Assembly (NCBI RefSeq): GCF_020982545.1
Contig: NZ_JAJKLK010000022.1
Location: forward strand, 310,001-374,000
Reading direction: 5' to 3'
Length of the DNA stretch: 64,000 nt
From: Streptomyces sp. MNU76
GTDB lineage: Bacteria > Actinomycetota > Actinomycetes > Streptomycetales > Streptomycetaceae
The position numbers were made by a program, and so were the translations under genes. A model generated the notes under the pieces. It had not been told where the DNA came from and did no database searches. It saw nothing but the letters and a program-made list of their open reading frames with translations. Below are positions 43,955-53,963 of the stretch, one piece after another (the first letter of the stretch is position 1; each line of letters begins with the position of its first letter).

Positions 43955-46900
43955 CCCGGAAGGCGTCCCGGGCCTCGGTGGCCCTGGCGATCAGCGGGCC
44001 GAAGGGTGCCGGGTCGGTGTCGGGGGCGCGGGACAGGAGGGTCAGCCGGAGGGTGAGGTCGGCCAGGTCCTCCCAGTCGTGATCGCGTGCCAGCCCCTCG
44101 GAGAGCATCGACTCGGCTCGCGGCGCGTCGCCCAGTGCGCAGGCGACCAGCACCTCCTCGAACGAGACGGTGGCGTCGGTGCTCTCCTCCACCCGCGTGG
44201 TGATCGGCTGAAGGAGACAGGCCAGTTCCTCGGCCACGCGCAGCTCCCGCGACCGGCCCAGCGGGAGGGACGACTGCGCCCTGATGAGCCGGAGGGTGTG
44301 TCCCAAGGCCGCCGCCGGATCACCGACGTGCCGCGCGCGTTCCCATCGGTCGCTCACGCCGGCGACGTACCAGCGCGTCGTCACCGTCTCCGCGTCCTCC
44401 GACCGCTCCGCGGTGTCCCCGAGGCCGTCCAGCAGCTGCCGGGCCTCGTCGTGGCGTCCGCACCACAGCAGCACCTCGGCGCTCCTGCGGGTCGCCCACG
44501 CGGTCTCCTCCCCGCGCTCCACGCACTGTCCGAGGTCGGCGAGCGCCTGCGGAAGGCGCCCGCAGGCGATGCACGTCCTCGCCCGGGCGGCGTGCAGACC
44601 CGGCGTGTCCGGGCGGAGCGCGATCGCCCGGTCCAGGTCCCGTAGCGCCGCCACGTACTGGCCTCGCCGCAGGCGCACCACGCCTCTGTTCGCCAGCACG
44701 GCCACGTCGTCCGGATCGCCGTCCAGTGCCCGGTCGAGCTCGGCGACCGCGTCGGCGTCCGCGCTCAGGGCACGCAGCGCCGCCGCCTTCTCCGAGGCCC
44801 AGCGGTCGGGTTCGCGTTCCCGTGCGAGGTCGTAGTCCTTCAGCGCCTCCTGGTAGCGGCCGGCGTCCTGGTGGGCCCTGGCCCGCTGCCCCAGCGCCCA
44901 GGTGCCCGACCCGTCGGCCGCCACCGCGCGGTCCAGATCCGCGGACATCCCGTCCTGGTCGCCCAGTTCGCCCAGGAGGAAGGCCCGCTGGACCATGGCC
45001 CAGGCGTACCTCGGGTTCAGTTCGATCGCGCGGTCGAAGGCCGTGCGGGCCTCCTCGTGGCGGCCCAGGCGTGCCAGCGCGTAGCCGAGGCTCGCGTGGG
45101 CGGAGGCATGGGCGGGATCGAGCCGGCAGGCCCGCCCGAGTTCCTCGGCGGCCTCCTCGTTCCTGCCCGCCAGCCGGTAGGCGTCCCCCCGCTCGGAGGC
45201 GATCCACGCGCTGTCCGGAGCGATCCGCACGGCCCGGTCGAGGTCGGCGAAGCATTCGTCGTGCCGGTCCCGGTCCAGATGCAGCTCCGCCCGGTGGACC
45301 AGGGCCCACAGATACTCCGGATCGTTCTCCAGCGCCCGGTCGAAGTCGGCGAGTGCCCCTTCGTCGTCGCCGAGGCGGTGTCTGCTCTGCCCCCGGCTCG
45401 CCAGGGCCAGTCCGTGCGCGGGATCCAGTTCGAGCACGCTGTCGAAGGTGGCCACCGCCTCCTCGTAGCGGGCCAGGGCATGCAGGATGTCCCCGCGTAC
45501 GCCGAGGGTCTGGGCGGTTCCGGGGCGCAGCGCGTCGGCACGGTCGACATCGGCCAGGGCGGCCGCGTACTCGCCTCGTCTGCGGTGCGTGATGCCCCGC
45601 CCCTGGTACGCGTCCGCCGACTCCGGGTCCAGCGCGACGGCCCGGTCGTACTCGGCGAGGGCACGCTCGTACTCCCCCGCCCAGCGCAGTTCGCGCCCCC
45701 GTACGCCGTGTGCCCTGGCCCGTACCGGCGGGTCGAGGTCGGCCCGGGTCAGGAGCAGCGCCAGGGCGGGCAGCACCCCGTCCGGCTCCTCGGCGAGGGC
45801 CGCGAGGAGGTCGCGTCCCCACGCGCCCACCGCTTCCGTCTCCGTCTGTTCCCCGGCGTCCGCCAGGGCCTGGGCGCAGCCCCGGGCCGCCCCCTCGTCG
45901 GCGTCGCACGCGTCGACGACGTCCCGCAGCGCCTGCGCCAGGGCGGTCTGCGGGCGGGCGCACAGCAGGTGGTACAGCTCTTCGATCCTCAGCTCGCGCC
46001 AGGACTCGTCGAGCCACAGGCCGGCCGGATCCAGCCCCTCCCCGGCCATGGCCCGGCGCTCGCCGAACGCCTCGGCCAGTCGCACGTGCCGCTCGGTCCA
46101 GCGCTTCGGCGTCCGGGCGCGCTGGAGCCGGAGCATGGCGGTCCGCACGACGCCGTGGAACTCCGCCCGACCTGCGCGCTCACTCACGAACGGCAGCCCG
46201 CACAGCCATTCGTAGAGTTCCCGGGTCTCCTCGCCGTCCGCCACTGCCCCGAGCAGGTCCTCGTCCAGCCGGCGTGGCAGCGCGCACGCGAGCGCCGTCG
46301 CTCGCCGTGCCGGGTCCCGCTCCCATTTCAGGAAGCGCTCCACGGCCGTGGCGGAGGGGTCGTCGACCGTGCCCGGACCGCCGCCCGGGTTCTGGGCCAG
46401 CGTCGACACGAGCACCGGCAGCCCGCCGGACAGCCGCAGCACCTCCCGTACGACGCTCTCGTCCACGACCTGCCGTGCCGCGAGCAGTTGGCGGGACTCG
46501 GACTCCGTGAAGGGGCGCAGGGCCAGCTCGGTGACGAGGCCCGCGTAGTCGCCCCAGCGGGCGGGATCGGGGCCGTGCTGGCCCGCGAGGGTGAGGATCA
46601 CGTTCGCGGGGAGGGCGCCGTGGCGGTCCGTCGTGACGAGGTCCAGGAGCCAGGCGTCGAGGAAGGGCGAGGTCCGTTCGTAGGTGTCGAAGAAGAGGGC
46701 GATCCAGGGGACGTCGGCGGCAACCCGGTCCAGTTCCGCGACGAAGACCGGGGTGAGGGCCTTCAGGGGCTCCAGCACGAGCTGTACGTCGTCGTGGTTG
46801 CGGAACCGTGCGCTCAGCGCGGCCCGCAGCCGGTCCGTCCGGTGGGCGACCTGGGCCGGGTCGACGGCGCCGGCGAAGGCGCCCACGACCGGGACCATGC

Positions 46901-47363
46901 CCAGCCCGATGAGCCCGGCCTGGGTGGCCGCCAGGCTGCCCGCCGAGGGCGCGGCGGGTGCGCCGGCGTCGGGCCCCGCGTCCAGCGCGGCCGACGCCGT
47001 CTCCGCCTCGTGCCGGCGCTGGCGGTAGGTGCCGAGGAGCCTGTCCAGCGCCTTCAGCTCGGCGCCCTGCCGGGCGAGCTGCGCGCTGATGGCCGCCATC
47101 GCCTCCGGCACGCTGTTGACCGTCTCGTCGGTGCGGGCGGTGAGCGCCTTGTGCCGGGTCGCCACGGCCTCCAGCTCGCGGACGAGTGAGGACTTGCCGA
47201 CCCCGGCCGTGCCGTGGACGTGGAAGACGAACGTGTGCCGTTCGTCCTCGGGCGGGATGTCGAAGTTCCCTCGGAACAGGTCGAGTTCCCTACGGCGCCC
47301 CACGAACCCGGCGCGCTTTCGGCGCGCGATCAGCTCCTGCATCGTCGGCCGCGTCGGCCTCAT
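43938..47363 (-). CDS. STAND-type ATPase with TPR array
   Basis: ATG 47363 (RPTRPTMQELIARRKRAGF) is taken as start; 1141 residues. The frame is open further upstream but that part is antisense to FbiC. An FVGRRRELDLFRGNF segment precedes Walker A HGTAGVGKSSLVREL (about residues 50-64). A hydrophobic stretch (AGLIGLGMVPVVGAFAGAV, about 148-166) could cross or touch the membrane. WIALFFDTYERTSPFLDAWL looks like Walker B, and FTESESRQLLAARQVVDESV a winged-helix arm. About twelve TPRs follow (ALAEYDRAVALDPESADAYQ, TAFDRAIELNPRYAWAM). STAND ATPases are signal-driven switches in regulation, cell death and phage defence. No effector domain is evident, so its output is unknown. Confidence 0.75.
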   Translation of the reverse strand: MRPTRPTMQELIARRKRAGFVGRRRELDLFRGNFDIPPEDERHTFVFHVHGTAGVGKSSLVRELEAVATRHKALTARTDETVNSVPEAMAAISAQLARQGAELKALDRLLGTYRQRRHEAETASAALDAGPDAGAPAAPSAGSLAATQAGLIGLGMVPVVGAFAGAVDPAQVAHRTDRLRAALSARFRNHDDVQLVLEPLKALTPVFVAELDRVAADVPWIALFFDTYERTSPFLDAWLLDLVTTDRHGALPANVILTLAGQHGPDPARWGDYAGLVTELALRPFTESESRQLLAARQVVDESVVREVLRLSGGLPVLVSTLAQNPGGGPGTVDDPSATAVERFLKWERDPARRATALACALPRRLDEDLLGAVADGEETRELYEWLCGLPFVSERAGRAEFHGVVRTAMLRLQRARTPKRWTERHVRLAEAFGERRAMAGEGLDPAGLWLDESWRELRIEELYHLLCARPQTALAQALRDVVDACDADEGAARGCAQALADAGEQTETEAVGAWGRDLLAALAEEPDGVLPALALLLTRADLDPPVRARAHGVRGRELRWAGEYERALAEYDRAVALDPESADAYQGRGITHRRRGEYAAALADVDRADALRPGTAQTLGVRGDILHALARYEEAVATFDSVLELDPAHGLALASRGQSRHRLGDDEGALADFDRALENDPEYLWALVHRAELHLDRDRHDECFADLDRAVRIAPDSAWIASERGDAYRLAGRNEEAAEELGRACRLDPAHASAHASLGYALARLGRHEEARTAFDRAIELNPRYAWAMVQRAFLLGELGDQDGMSADLDRAVAADGSGTWALGQRARAHQDAGRYQEALKDYDLAREREPDRWASEKAAALRALSADADAVAELDRALDGDPDDVAVLANRGVVRLRRGQYVAALRDLDRAIALRPDTPGLHAARARTCIACGRLPQALADLGQCVERGEETAWATRRSAEVLLWCGRHDEARQLLDGLGDTAERSEDAETVTTRWYVAGVSDRWERARHVGDPAAALGHTLRLIRAQSSLPLGRSRELRVAEELACLLQPITTRVEESTDATVSFEEVLVACALGDAPRAESMLSEGLARDHDWEDLADLTLRLTLLSRAPDTDPAPFGPLIARATEARDAFRDGVRG

Positions 47364-47458
47364 CGGTACCCACCCCCGTGCCCGGTCTCCCCGAAGGTAC
47401 CCGGGTGGGCGGTCGCGCTCACCTTCCCCGTCGGCAGGGGGCGAGAACCGATCGCGCG

Positions 47459-50071
47459 TCAGTCCAACACCGGCAACAACTCCGGCAGATGACCGTCGGA
47501 GGCCTCGGCCGCCCGTTGCCGCTCCTCCGGGACGGCCCCGTACAGCGTGGTGCGCGGGCGGGCGGGGCGGCCCGCCGTGTCCGCGACCGCGATCAGGTCC
47601 TTGACCGACTTGTAGGAGCCGTAGGAGGAGCCCGCCATGCGGGAGATGGTCTCCTCCATCAGGGTGCCGCCCAGGTCGTTGGCGCCCGACCGGAGCATCT
47701 CCGCCGCGCCCTCCGTGCCCAGCTTCACCCAGCTGGTCTGGATGTTGGGGATGTGGGGGTGGAGCAGGAGGCGCGCCATGGCGGTGACGGCGCGGTTGTC
47801 GCGGGTCGTCGGGCCGGGGCGGGAGATGCCCGCCAGGTACACGGGCGCGTTGGTGTGGATGAAGGGGAGGGTCACGAACTCCGTGAAACCGCCCGTCTGT
47901 TGCTGGATCCGTGCCAGGGTGCGGAGGTGGCCCAGCCAGTGCCGGGGCTGGTCGACGTGGCCGTACATCATCGTCGAGGAGGAGCGGATGCCCAGTTCGT
48001 GGGCGGTCGTCACCACCTCGATCCAGGTCGCCGTCGGCAGTTTGCCCTTGGTGAGGACCCAGCGGACCTCGTCGTCCAGGATCTCCGCCGCCGTGCCGGG
48101 GATGGAGTCGAGGCCCGCCTCCTTCGCGGCCGTCAGCCATTCGCGGATCGACATCCCGGTGCGGGTCGCGCCGTTCACCACCTCCATCGGGGAGAAGGCG
48201 TGGACGTGCATGCCGGGGACGCGGGACTTCACGGCCTTCGCGATGTCGAAGTAGGCCGTGCCCGGCAGGTCGGGGTGGATGCCGCCCTGCATGCACACCT
48301 CGACCGCGCCGAGGTCCCAGGCCTGCTGGGCGCGGTCGGCGACCTGGTCCAGGGAGAGCGTGTACGCGTCGGCGTCCGTGCGGCGCTGCGCGAAGGCGCA
48401 GAAGCGGCAGCCGGTGTAGCAGACGTTGGTGAAGTTGATGTTGCGGGTGACGATGTACGTGACGTCGTCGCCGACGGCCGACCTGCGGACGTCGTCCGCG
48501 ATCCGGGTGAGCGCGTCGAGCGCGGGGCCGTCCGCGTGCAGCAGGGCGAGCGCCTCGGCGTCCGTCAGCTTCGTCGGGTCGTCGGCCGCCGTCGCCAGCG
48601 CCGCTCGTACGTCCGTGTCGATGCGCTCGGGGACCATCCCGGGCGCCGCCGCCTCGCGCAGGGCGCCCCAGTCGCCGTAGACGGAGTCGAAGTCCTCGCG
48701 GCGGTCGCCGGTGCGGCCCTCGGTGTCGATGGCGGTGTGCAGATCCGTGCGTCCGGCGGCGACGAAGACCTCGTCGGGCTCCTGCCACGGGTGGCCCTCG
48801 ACGACGGCGTCCGGCAGCGCGAGCCCGGTCTCGGGGTCGGCCAGTGCCCGGACGTGCGGCAGCAGGCGCGGGTCGAGCCACGGTTCGCCGCGCGTCACGA
48901 ACTCCGGGTAGACACAGAGACGTTCGCGCAGCTCGAAGCCGGCCGCCCGGGAGCGTTCGGTGAGTTCCTCGATCTGCGGCCAGGGGCGCTCGGGGTTCAC
49001 ATGGTCGATGGTGAGCGGCGACACCCCGCCCCAGTCGTCGATCCCGGCGCCGATCAGCCGCTCGTACTCGCTGTCGACCAGGTTCGGCGGCGCCTGGATG
49101 CAGCCGGACGGGCCCATGATGAGCCGGGCGACGGCCACCGCGGCGACCAGCTCGTCCAGCTCCGCGTCCGGCATGCCGCGCATCGCGGTGTCCGGCTTGG
49201 CGCGGAAGTTCTGGATGATCAGCTCCTGGATGCCGTGGTAGGCGCGGGAGACCTTCCGGAGGGCGAAGAGGGACTCAGCCCTCTCCTCGTACGTCTCACC
49301 GATGCCGATGAGGACGCCGGAGGTGAAGGGGACCGAGGAGCGGCCCGCGTCCTCCAGCACCCGCAGCCGGACGGCCGGTTCCTTGTCCGGGGAGCCGTGG
49401 TGCGGACCGCCCGGCTCGGACCACAGCCGGGTCGCGGTCGTCTCCAGCATCATGCCCATCGAGGGCGCGACGGGCTTGAGGCGCTGGAAGTCCGTCCAGC
49501 TCATCACGCCGGGGTTGAGGTGCGGGAGCAGCCCCGTCTCCTCCAGGATGCGGATGGAGATGGCGCGGACGTAGGCGATCGTGTCGTCGTAGCCGTGCGC
49601 GTCGAGCCACTCGCGCGCCTCCGGCCAGCGGTCCTCCGGCTTGTCGCCGAGCGTGATCAGCGCTTCCTTGCAGCCGAGCGCGGCCCCCTTGCGGGCCACG
49701 TCCAGCACCTCGTCCGGCGACATGAACATGCCGTGTCCGGCCCGGCGGAGCTTGCCCGGGACGGTGACGAAGGTGCAGTAGTGGCACTTGTCCCGGCAGA
49801 GCCGGGTGAGCGGGACGAAGACGCTCTTCGAGTACGTGATGACACCGGGCCGCCCGGCCTCGGCCAGCCCCGCGTCCCGCACCCGCGCCGCCGTCGCGGC
49901 GAGGTCCTCCAGGTCGGCGCCGCGCGCCTGGAGCAGCACCGCCGCCTCGCTCACGTCGAGCGCCACGCCGTCGCGGGCGCGTTTGAGCGCGCGCCGCATC
50001 GAGTTCCCGGTGGGAGTGGTGGAGCCGGTGGAGTCGGTGGGTCCGTTTCCAGAGGTCGCGGAAGTCGTCAT
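47459..50071 (-). CDS. fbiC: FbiC, bifunctional 7,8-didemethyl-8-hydroxy-5-deazariboflavin (FO) synthase
   Basis: ATG 50071; 870 residues, the usual size of the fused CofG-CofH enzyme. Two radical SAM domains are complete: CxxxCxxC Cys92/96/99 in RLCRDKCHYCTFVTV, and a second in NFTNVCYTGCRFCAFAQ near residue 560. The enzyme couples tyrosine with 5-amino-6-ribitylaminouracil to make FO, the chromophore of coenzyme F420, in the cytoplasm. Likely F420-using enzymes lie at 52913 and 57791. An operator-like palindrome lies 67 bases upstream of the start. Confidence 0.95.
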   Translation of the reverse strand: MTTSATSGNGPTDSTGSTTPTGNSMRRALKRARDGVALDVSEAAVLLQARGADLEDLAATAARVRDAGLAEAGRPGVITYSKSVFVPLTRLCRDKCHYCTFVTVPGKLRRAGHGMFMSPDEVLDVARKGAALGCKEALITLGDKPEDRWPEAREWLDAHGYDDTIAYVRAISIRILEETGLLPHLNPGVMSWTDFQRLKPVAPSMGMMLETTATRLWSEPGGPHHGSPDKEPAVRLRVLEDAGRSSVPFTSGVLIGIGETYEERAESLFALRKVSRAYHGIQELIIQNFRAKPDTAMRGMPDAELDELVAAVAVARLIMGPSGCIQAPPNLVDSEYERLIGAGIDDWGGVSPLTIDHVNPERPWPQIEELTERSRAAGFELRERLCVYPEFVTRGEPWLDPRLLPHVRALADPETGLALPDAVVEGHPWQEPDEVFVAAGRTDLHTAIDTEGRTGDRREDFDSVYGDWGALREAAAPGMVPERIDTDVRAALATAADDPTKLTDAEALALLHADGPALDALTRIADDVRRSAVGDDVTYIVTRNINFTNVCYTGCRFCAFAQRRTDADAYTLSLDQVADRAQQAWDLGAVEVCMQGGIHPDLPGTAYFDIAKAVKSRVPGMHVHAFSPMEVVNGATRTGMSIREWLTAAKEAGLDSIPGTAAEILDDEVRWVLTKGKLPTATWIEVVTTAHELGIRSSSTMMYGHVDQPRHWLGHLRTLARIQQQTGGFTEFVTLPFIHTNAPVYLAGISRPGPTTRDNRAVTAMARLLLHPHIPNIQTSWVKLGTEGAAEMLRSGANDLGGTLMEETISRMAGSSYGSYKSVKDLIAVADTAGRPARPRTTLYGAVPEERQRAAEASDGHLPELLPVLD

Positions 50072-50529
50072 CCGTCGAGCATACGAGCGACCGGATCGGC
50101 CCAGACAGGCACGGCGGGCCGGATGGACCGGGATTCGTTACACGGTGTAATCGCCGGTGGCGGGCGGGCGACCTACGGACGGCCCGCCACCCGCGCTATT
50201 CAGCCGCCGACGAATCCGCGTCGGCGCCGCATACCCGCCATGAATTACCGCCACCCATGACCGCCACCCATGAACTTCCAGTAATACCAGCGGGTAATTT
50301 TGCGTCTTATTTGCGGGACCAGTGAACAGTTTGTGCGTGAGGCCGAATACAGCTGTCCGATAACGGAGTTACTCGTGCCAGGGGCGATTGCGAACTCTCT
50401 TTTTCTCGCAACCTCCGGTCAAATACGTTCACTTGAACCATCCCGCGTGTCACAGGCCCCGGGCGTCACGGGACAGGACCGTCCACCCGCTCGCACGGCC
50501 GACCGCGTACAGGGAAGGCCCCCCACCAA
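50072..50529. promoter_or_regulatory. Divergent intergenic region with TTACAC-G-GTGTAA palindrome
   Basis: A 458-base region between fbiC (minus) and the M6 protease (plus). A palindrome TTACACGGTGTAA lies at 50138-50150, flanked by CG on both sides, 67 bases upstream of fbiC. Bases 50215-50420 are unusually AT-rich for this window (repeated CCGCCACCCATGA at about 50249-50275, then TTTTGCGTCTTATTTGCG), fitting promoters for the protease gene. Confidence 0.45.
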
Positions 50530-52860
50530 GTGACCAGCAACCGCTGGACGTTCAGGGCCGCAGCGACCGGTGTGGCCCTCGCCACCGCCGCGGCGACGTT
50601 CACGCTCTCCACCGTCACCGGCACGCAGGCCGCCGAAGCCCACGCGCCCACCCACGCCGCGCACGAGCACCAGCACCAGCACCAGCACGACCTCGGAAAC
50701 CCACTCAGCAGGACACAGGCCGCCCACCGCGAGGAGGCACTGAAGCAGGTCATATCCGGCGACGCCACGGTCAAGGACCGCGACGGCTCCCAGGTCGTGC
50801 AGCTGAAGAGCAAGAACGGCGACCCCAAGTACGTCGAGCTGGGGCGCGAGAAGACCGACAGGATCTTCACAACCCTCGTCGAGTTCGGCGACGGGACGGA
50901 CGACCGCTACGGCGGCACGCCCGGCCCCCTGCACAACCGTATAGCCGAGCCGGACCGCAAGGAGGACAACTGGACGGCCTGGCGGGCCGACTACAACCGG
51001 AAGCACTACGAGCAACTGCTTTTCGGCACGGGCAAGAAGACCGAGTCGATGAAGAAGTACTACGAGAAGCAGTCCTCGGGCCGCTACTCGATCGAAGGCG
51101 AGGTCTCGGACTGGGTCAAGGTCCCCTACAACGAGGCCCGTTACGGCTCGAACAAGTGCCAGCCCGACACCTGCGCCTGGCAGGTCGTCGCGGACGGCGT
51201 CACCGCCTGGGTCGAGCAGCAGAAGGCGGCCGGACGCACGGACGCCGAGATCAAGACGGACCTGGCGGGCTTCGACACCTGGGACCGCGGCGACTTCGAC
51301 GGCGACGGCGACTTCAACGAGCCCGACGGCTACATCGACCACTTCCAGATCGTGCACGCCGGTGAGGGCGAGGAGGCCGGCGGGGGAACGCAGGGCGAGG
51401 ACGCCATCTGGGCCCACCGCTGGTACGCGTTCGGCGACGACTGGGACAAGACCGGTCCCGAGGGCAACAAACGCGGTGGCGCCCCGATCGGCGACACCGG
51501 CATCTGGGTCGGCGACTACACGATCATGCCGGAGAACGGCGGCCTCGGTGTCTTCGCCCACGAGTTCGGCCACGACCTCGGTCTGCCGGACCACTACGAC
51601 ACCAGCGGCAAGGGCAGCAACTCCACCGGTTTCTGGACCCTGATGTCGGGCGGCTCCTGGCTCGGGCAGAGCAAGACCGAGATCGGTGACGTGCCCGGCG
51701 ACATGACCGCGTGGGACAAGCTGCAGCTCGGCTGGCTGAACTACGACACGGCCAAGGCCGGAACGAAGTCCACGCACAAGCTGGGCATCGCCGAGTACAA
51801 CACGAAGGACAAGCAGGCCCTCGTGGTCGAGCTGCCCAAGAAACAGGTGAAGGTCGAGGTCGTGCAGCCCTCGGAGGGTTCGCTGCAGTGGTGGAGCGGC
51901 AGCGCCAACAGCCTGTCGAACACGCTGACCCGTTCCGTGGACCTCACCGGAAAGACCTCCGCGGCGCTGACGCTCGACGGCTGGTGGGACATCGAGAAGG
52001 GATACGACTACCTCTACACCGAGGTCTCCACGGACGGCGGCGCCACCTGGACCGCGATCGACGGCACCGCCGACGACCTGCCGATCGGCCGTGACGGTGG
52101 CGGCAGGCCGGCCCTGGACGGCACGACGGACGGCTTCAGGAAGCTGTCGTACTCCCTGGACGGCTACGCGGGCCGGAAGATCGATCTGCGCTTCCGCTAC
52201 CAGACCGACCAGTACGTGGCCCAGAAGGGTTTCGTGGCCGACCTGATCACCTTCACGGCCGACGGCTCGCCCCTCTTCTCGGACAACGCCGAGACCGCCG
52301 ACCCCGCCTGGACGGCAGCCGGCTTCTCCCGCTTCGGCGGCTCGTACACCACGGAGCACGAGCAGTACTACGTCGCCGAGAACCGCCAGTACGTGTCGTA
52401 CGACAAGGGCCTCAAGCTCGCGTACAACTTCACGCGCCAGGACTGGGTGGAGCGCTACCCCTACCAGAACGGCCTGCTGATCTGGAAGTGGGACACCTCG
52501 CAGCAGGACAACAACACCAGCCAGCACCCCGGTGTCGGCCTGCTGCTGCCGGTCGACGCCCATCCGAAGCCCCTGAAGTGGTCCGACGGCGAGGTGGCCG
52601 GTAACGACCACCAGACGCACGACTCGACCTTCACCCTGGGCCGCACGGACGCCTTCACGCTGCACCAGGACAAGAAGGTCACGCTGAAGGTCACGTCGAA
52701 GAAGGGCGTATCGGTCTTCGACGACCGCACCCACACCTACTACGACGAGGAGAACCCCACGGGCGGAGTCAAGATCACCGACACCAACACCAGGATCCAG
52801 ATCGTCAAGGAGGCCAAGGACGGCTCCACGGTCACGATCCGGGTGGGTCCGGCGAAGTAG
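50530..52860 (+). CDS. Secreted M6 family metalloprotease (immune inhibitor A-like)
   Basis: GTG 50530; 776 residues. A Sec signal (FRAAATGVALATAAATFTLS) is followed by a His-rich stretch (AAHEHQHQHQHD). The M6 catalytic domain carries the zinc motif FAHEFGHDLGLPDHYD (His344, Glu345, His348) and WTLMSGGSWLG. TLVEFGDGTDDRYGG and DFDGDGDFNEPDGYIDHF (calcium-loop-like) precede it. The C-terminal half holds beta-sandwich domains (LTLDGWWDIEKGYDYLYTEV). Such enzymes degrade extracellular proteins. A clear terminator follows. Confidence 0.9.
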   Translation: MTSNRWTFRAAATGVALATAAATFTLSTVTGTQAAEAHAPTHAAHEHQHQHQHDLGNPLSRTQAAHREEALKQVISGDATVKDRDGSQVVQLKSKNGDPKYVELGREKTDRIFTTLVEFGDGTDDRYGGTPGPLHNRIAEPDRKEDNWTAWRADYNRKHYEQLLFGTGKKTESMKKYYEKQSSGRYSIEGEVSDWVKVPYNEARYGSNKCQPDTCAWQVVADGVTAWVEQQKAAGRTDAEIKTDLAGFDTWDRGDFDGDGDFNEPDGYIDHFQIVHAGEGEEAGGGTQGEDAIWAHRWYAFGDDWDKTGPEGNKRGGAPIGDTGIWVGDYTIMPENGGLGVFAHEFGHDLGLPDHYDTSGKGSNSTGFWTLMSGGSWLGQSKTEIGDVPGDMTAWDKLQLGWLNYDTAKAGTKSTHKLGIAEYNTKDKQALVVELPKKQVKVEVVQPSEGSLQWWSGSANSLSNTLTRSVDLTGKTSAALTLDGWWDIEKGYDYLYTEVSTDGGATWTAIDGTADDLPIGRDGGGRPALDGTTDGFRKLSYSLDGYAGRKIDLRFRYQTDQYVAQKGFVADLITFTADGSPLFSDNAETADPAWTAAGFSRFGGSYTTEHEQYYVAENRQYVSYDKGLKLAYNFTRQDWVERYPYQNGLLIWKWDTSQQDNNTSQHPGVGLLLPVDAHPKPLKWSDGEVAGNDHQTHDSTFTLGRTDAFTLHQDKKVTLKVTSKKGVSVFDDRTHTYYDEENPTGGVKITDTNTRIQIVKEAKDGSTVTIRVGPAK

Positions 52861-52873
52861 TCAGCAGTCACCT

Positions 52874-52903
52874 CGGCCGCGTCCTCCCGCGAGGACGCGG
52901 CCG
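52874..52903. terminator. Bidirectional terminator after the M6 protease
   Basis: Perfect 13-base arms CGGCCGCGTCCTC (52874-52886) and GAGGACGCGGCCG (52891-52903), 4-base loop CCGC, between convergent genes. Confidence 0.85.
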
Positions 52904-52912
52904 CTTCGGCTC

Positions 52913-53767
52913 TCAGGCGCCGCCGCCCAGGAACCCCGCGTACTCGTCCAGCAGCCCCAGGACCTCCGCCTCCCCCGCCGGAGGCAGCTGCACCACGGCC
53001 TCCTCGATCCCCAGCTCCGCGTAGTACGCCAGCTTCCCCGCGCTCGGCTGCACCGCGTACGGCACGACCTGCAACCCGGCGGGATCGCGCCCGGCGTCCG
53101 CCCACGCCGCCCGCAGCACCGGCAGCGCCTCCCGAGCCCCGCCCCCGATGGGCAGCCAGCCGTCCGCGTACTCGGCGATGTGCGCGAACAGCTTCGGCCC
53201 CGCGGCCCCGCCGATCAGCGTGCGCGGCCCCACCACCGGCCCGCGCGCCTTCTGCACCGGCTTCGGGTACGCGGAGCTCGCCCGCACGCTCCCGAACTCC
53301 CCCTCGTACGCCGTCGGCTCCTCCGCCCACAGCGCCCGCATCAGCGCCATCCGGTCCCGCACCAGCTCCCGGCGGGTGCGCCACTCGACCCCGTGGTCGG
53401 CGGCCTCCTCGACGTTCCAGCCGTAGCCGAGGCCGAGGGTGAGACGGCCGCCGGAGAGGTGGTCGACGGTCGCGATCTGCTTCGCGAGGTCGATCGGGTC
53501 GTGCTGGGCGACCAGCGTGATCCCGGTGCCGAGCCCGAGCCGCTCGGTGACGGCGGCGGCCTGGCCGAGCGCGACGAAGGGGTCGAGGGTGCGGCCGTAC
53601 TCGCGCGGCAGGTCGCCGCCGGCCGGGTACGGGGTCGTCCGCTCGACGGGGATGTGCGTGTGCTCGGGGAGGTAGAGCCCCGCGAAACCGCGTTGCTCCA
53701 GCTCACGGGCGAGCCGGGTCGGAGTGATCGTCTCGTCGGTGAGGAAGATCGTCACGGAGATGCGCAT
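52913..53767 (-). CDS. LLM-class F420-dependent oxidoreductase
   Basis: ATG 53767 (RISVTIFLTDETITPTRLA); 284 residues. The luciferase-like TIM barrel shows GFAGLYLPEHTHIP, LGLGTGITLVAQHDPIDLAK, the signature SGGRLTLGLGYGWNVEEAAD and RTLIGGAAGPKLFAHIAEYA. This matches the TIGR03619-type actinobacterial subgroup, which uses reduced F420. The substrate is unknown. Its location 3 kb from fbiC supports an F420 role but does not prove it. Confidence 0.88.
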   Translation of the reverse strand: MRISVTIFLTDETITPTRLARELEQRGFAGLYLPEHTHIPVERTTPYPAGGDLPREYGRTLDPFVALGQAAAVTERLGLGTGITLVAQHDPIDLAKQIATVDHLSGGRLTLGLGYGWNVEEAADHGVEWRTRRELVRDRMALMRALWAEEPTAYEGEFGSVRASSAYPKPVQKARGPVVGPRTLIGGAAGPKLFAHIAEYADGWLPIGGGAREALPVLRAAWADAGRDPAGLQVVPYAVQPSAGKLAYYAELGIEEAVVQLPPAGEAEVLGLLDEYAGFLGGGA

Positions 53768-53963
53768 GTGTCATCTCTAGCGGCTATGGACAGGGATGTC
53801 CATACCGACCGGTCGGCACTTAGGGGAGTCGGCCGGTCGGCACGCGTCGGTGCTCACCAGTGTTCATCGGCGCCGGGGGCGGCGGGCGTGCGCAGGAGCG
53901 GCCGGACGGTCTCGGCGGGGGCGGCCGATCGGCGCTCAGGGAGGGCTGGGAGCTGAGGAGCAC

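Noticed and set aside
47364..48881. N-terminal extension of the STAND ATPase frame
   Set aside because: This part overlaps fbiC in another frame and is Arg/Gly/His-rich without domains; ATG 47363 gives a normal ATPase start.
47186..50260. Plus-strand open frame of 1024 codons under fbiC
   Set aside because: Antisense of FbiC; the minus strand has both radical SAM motifs.
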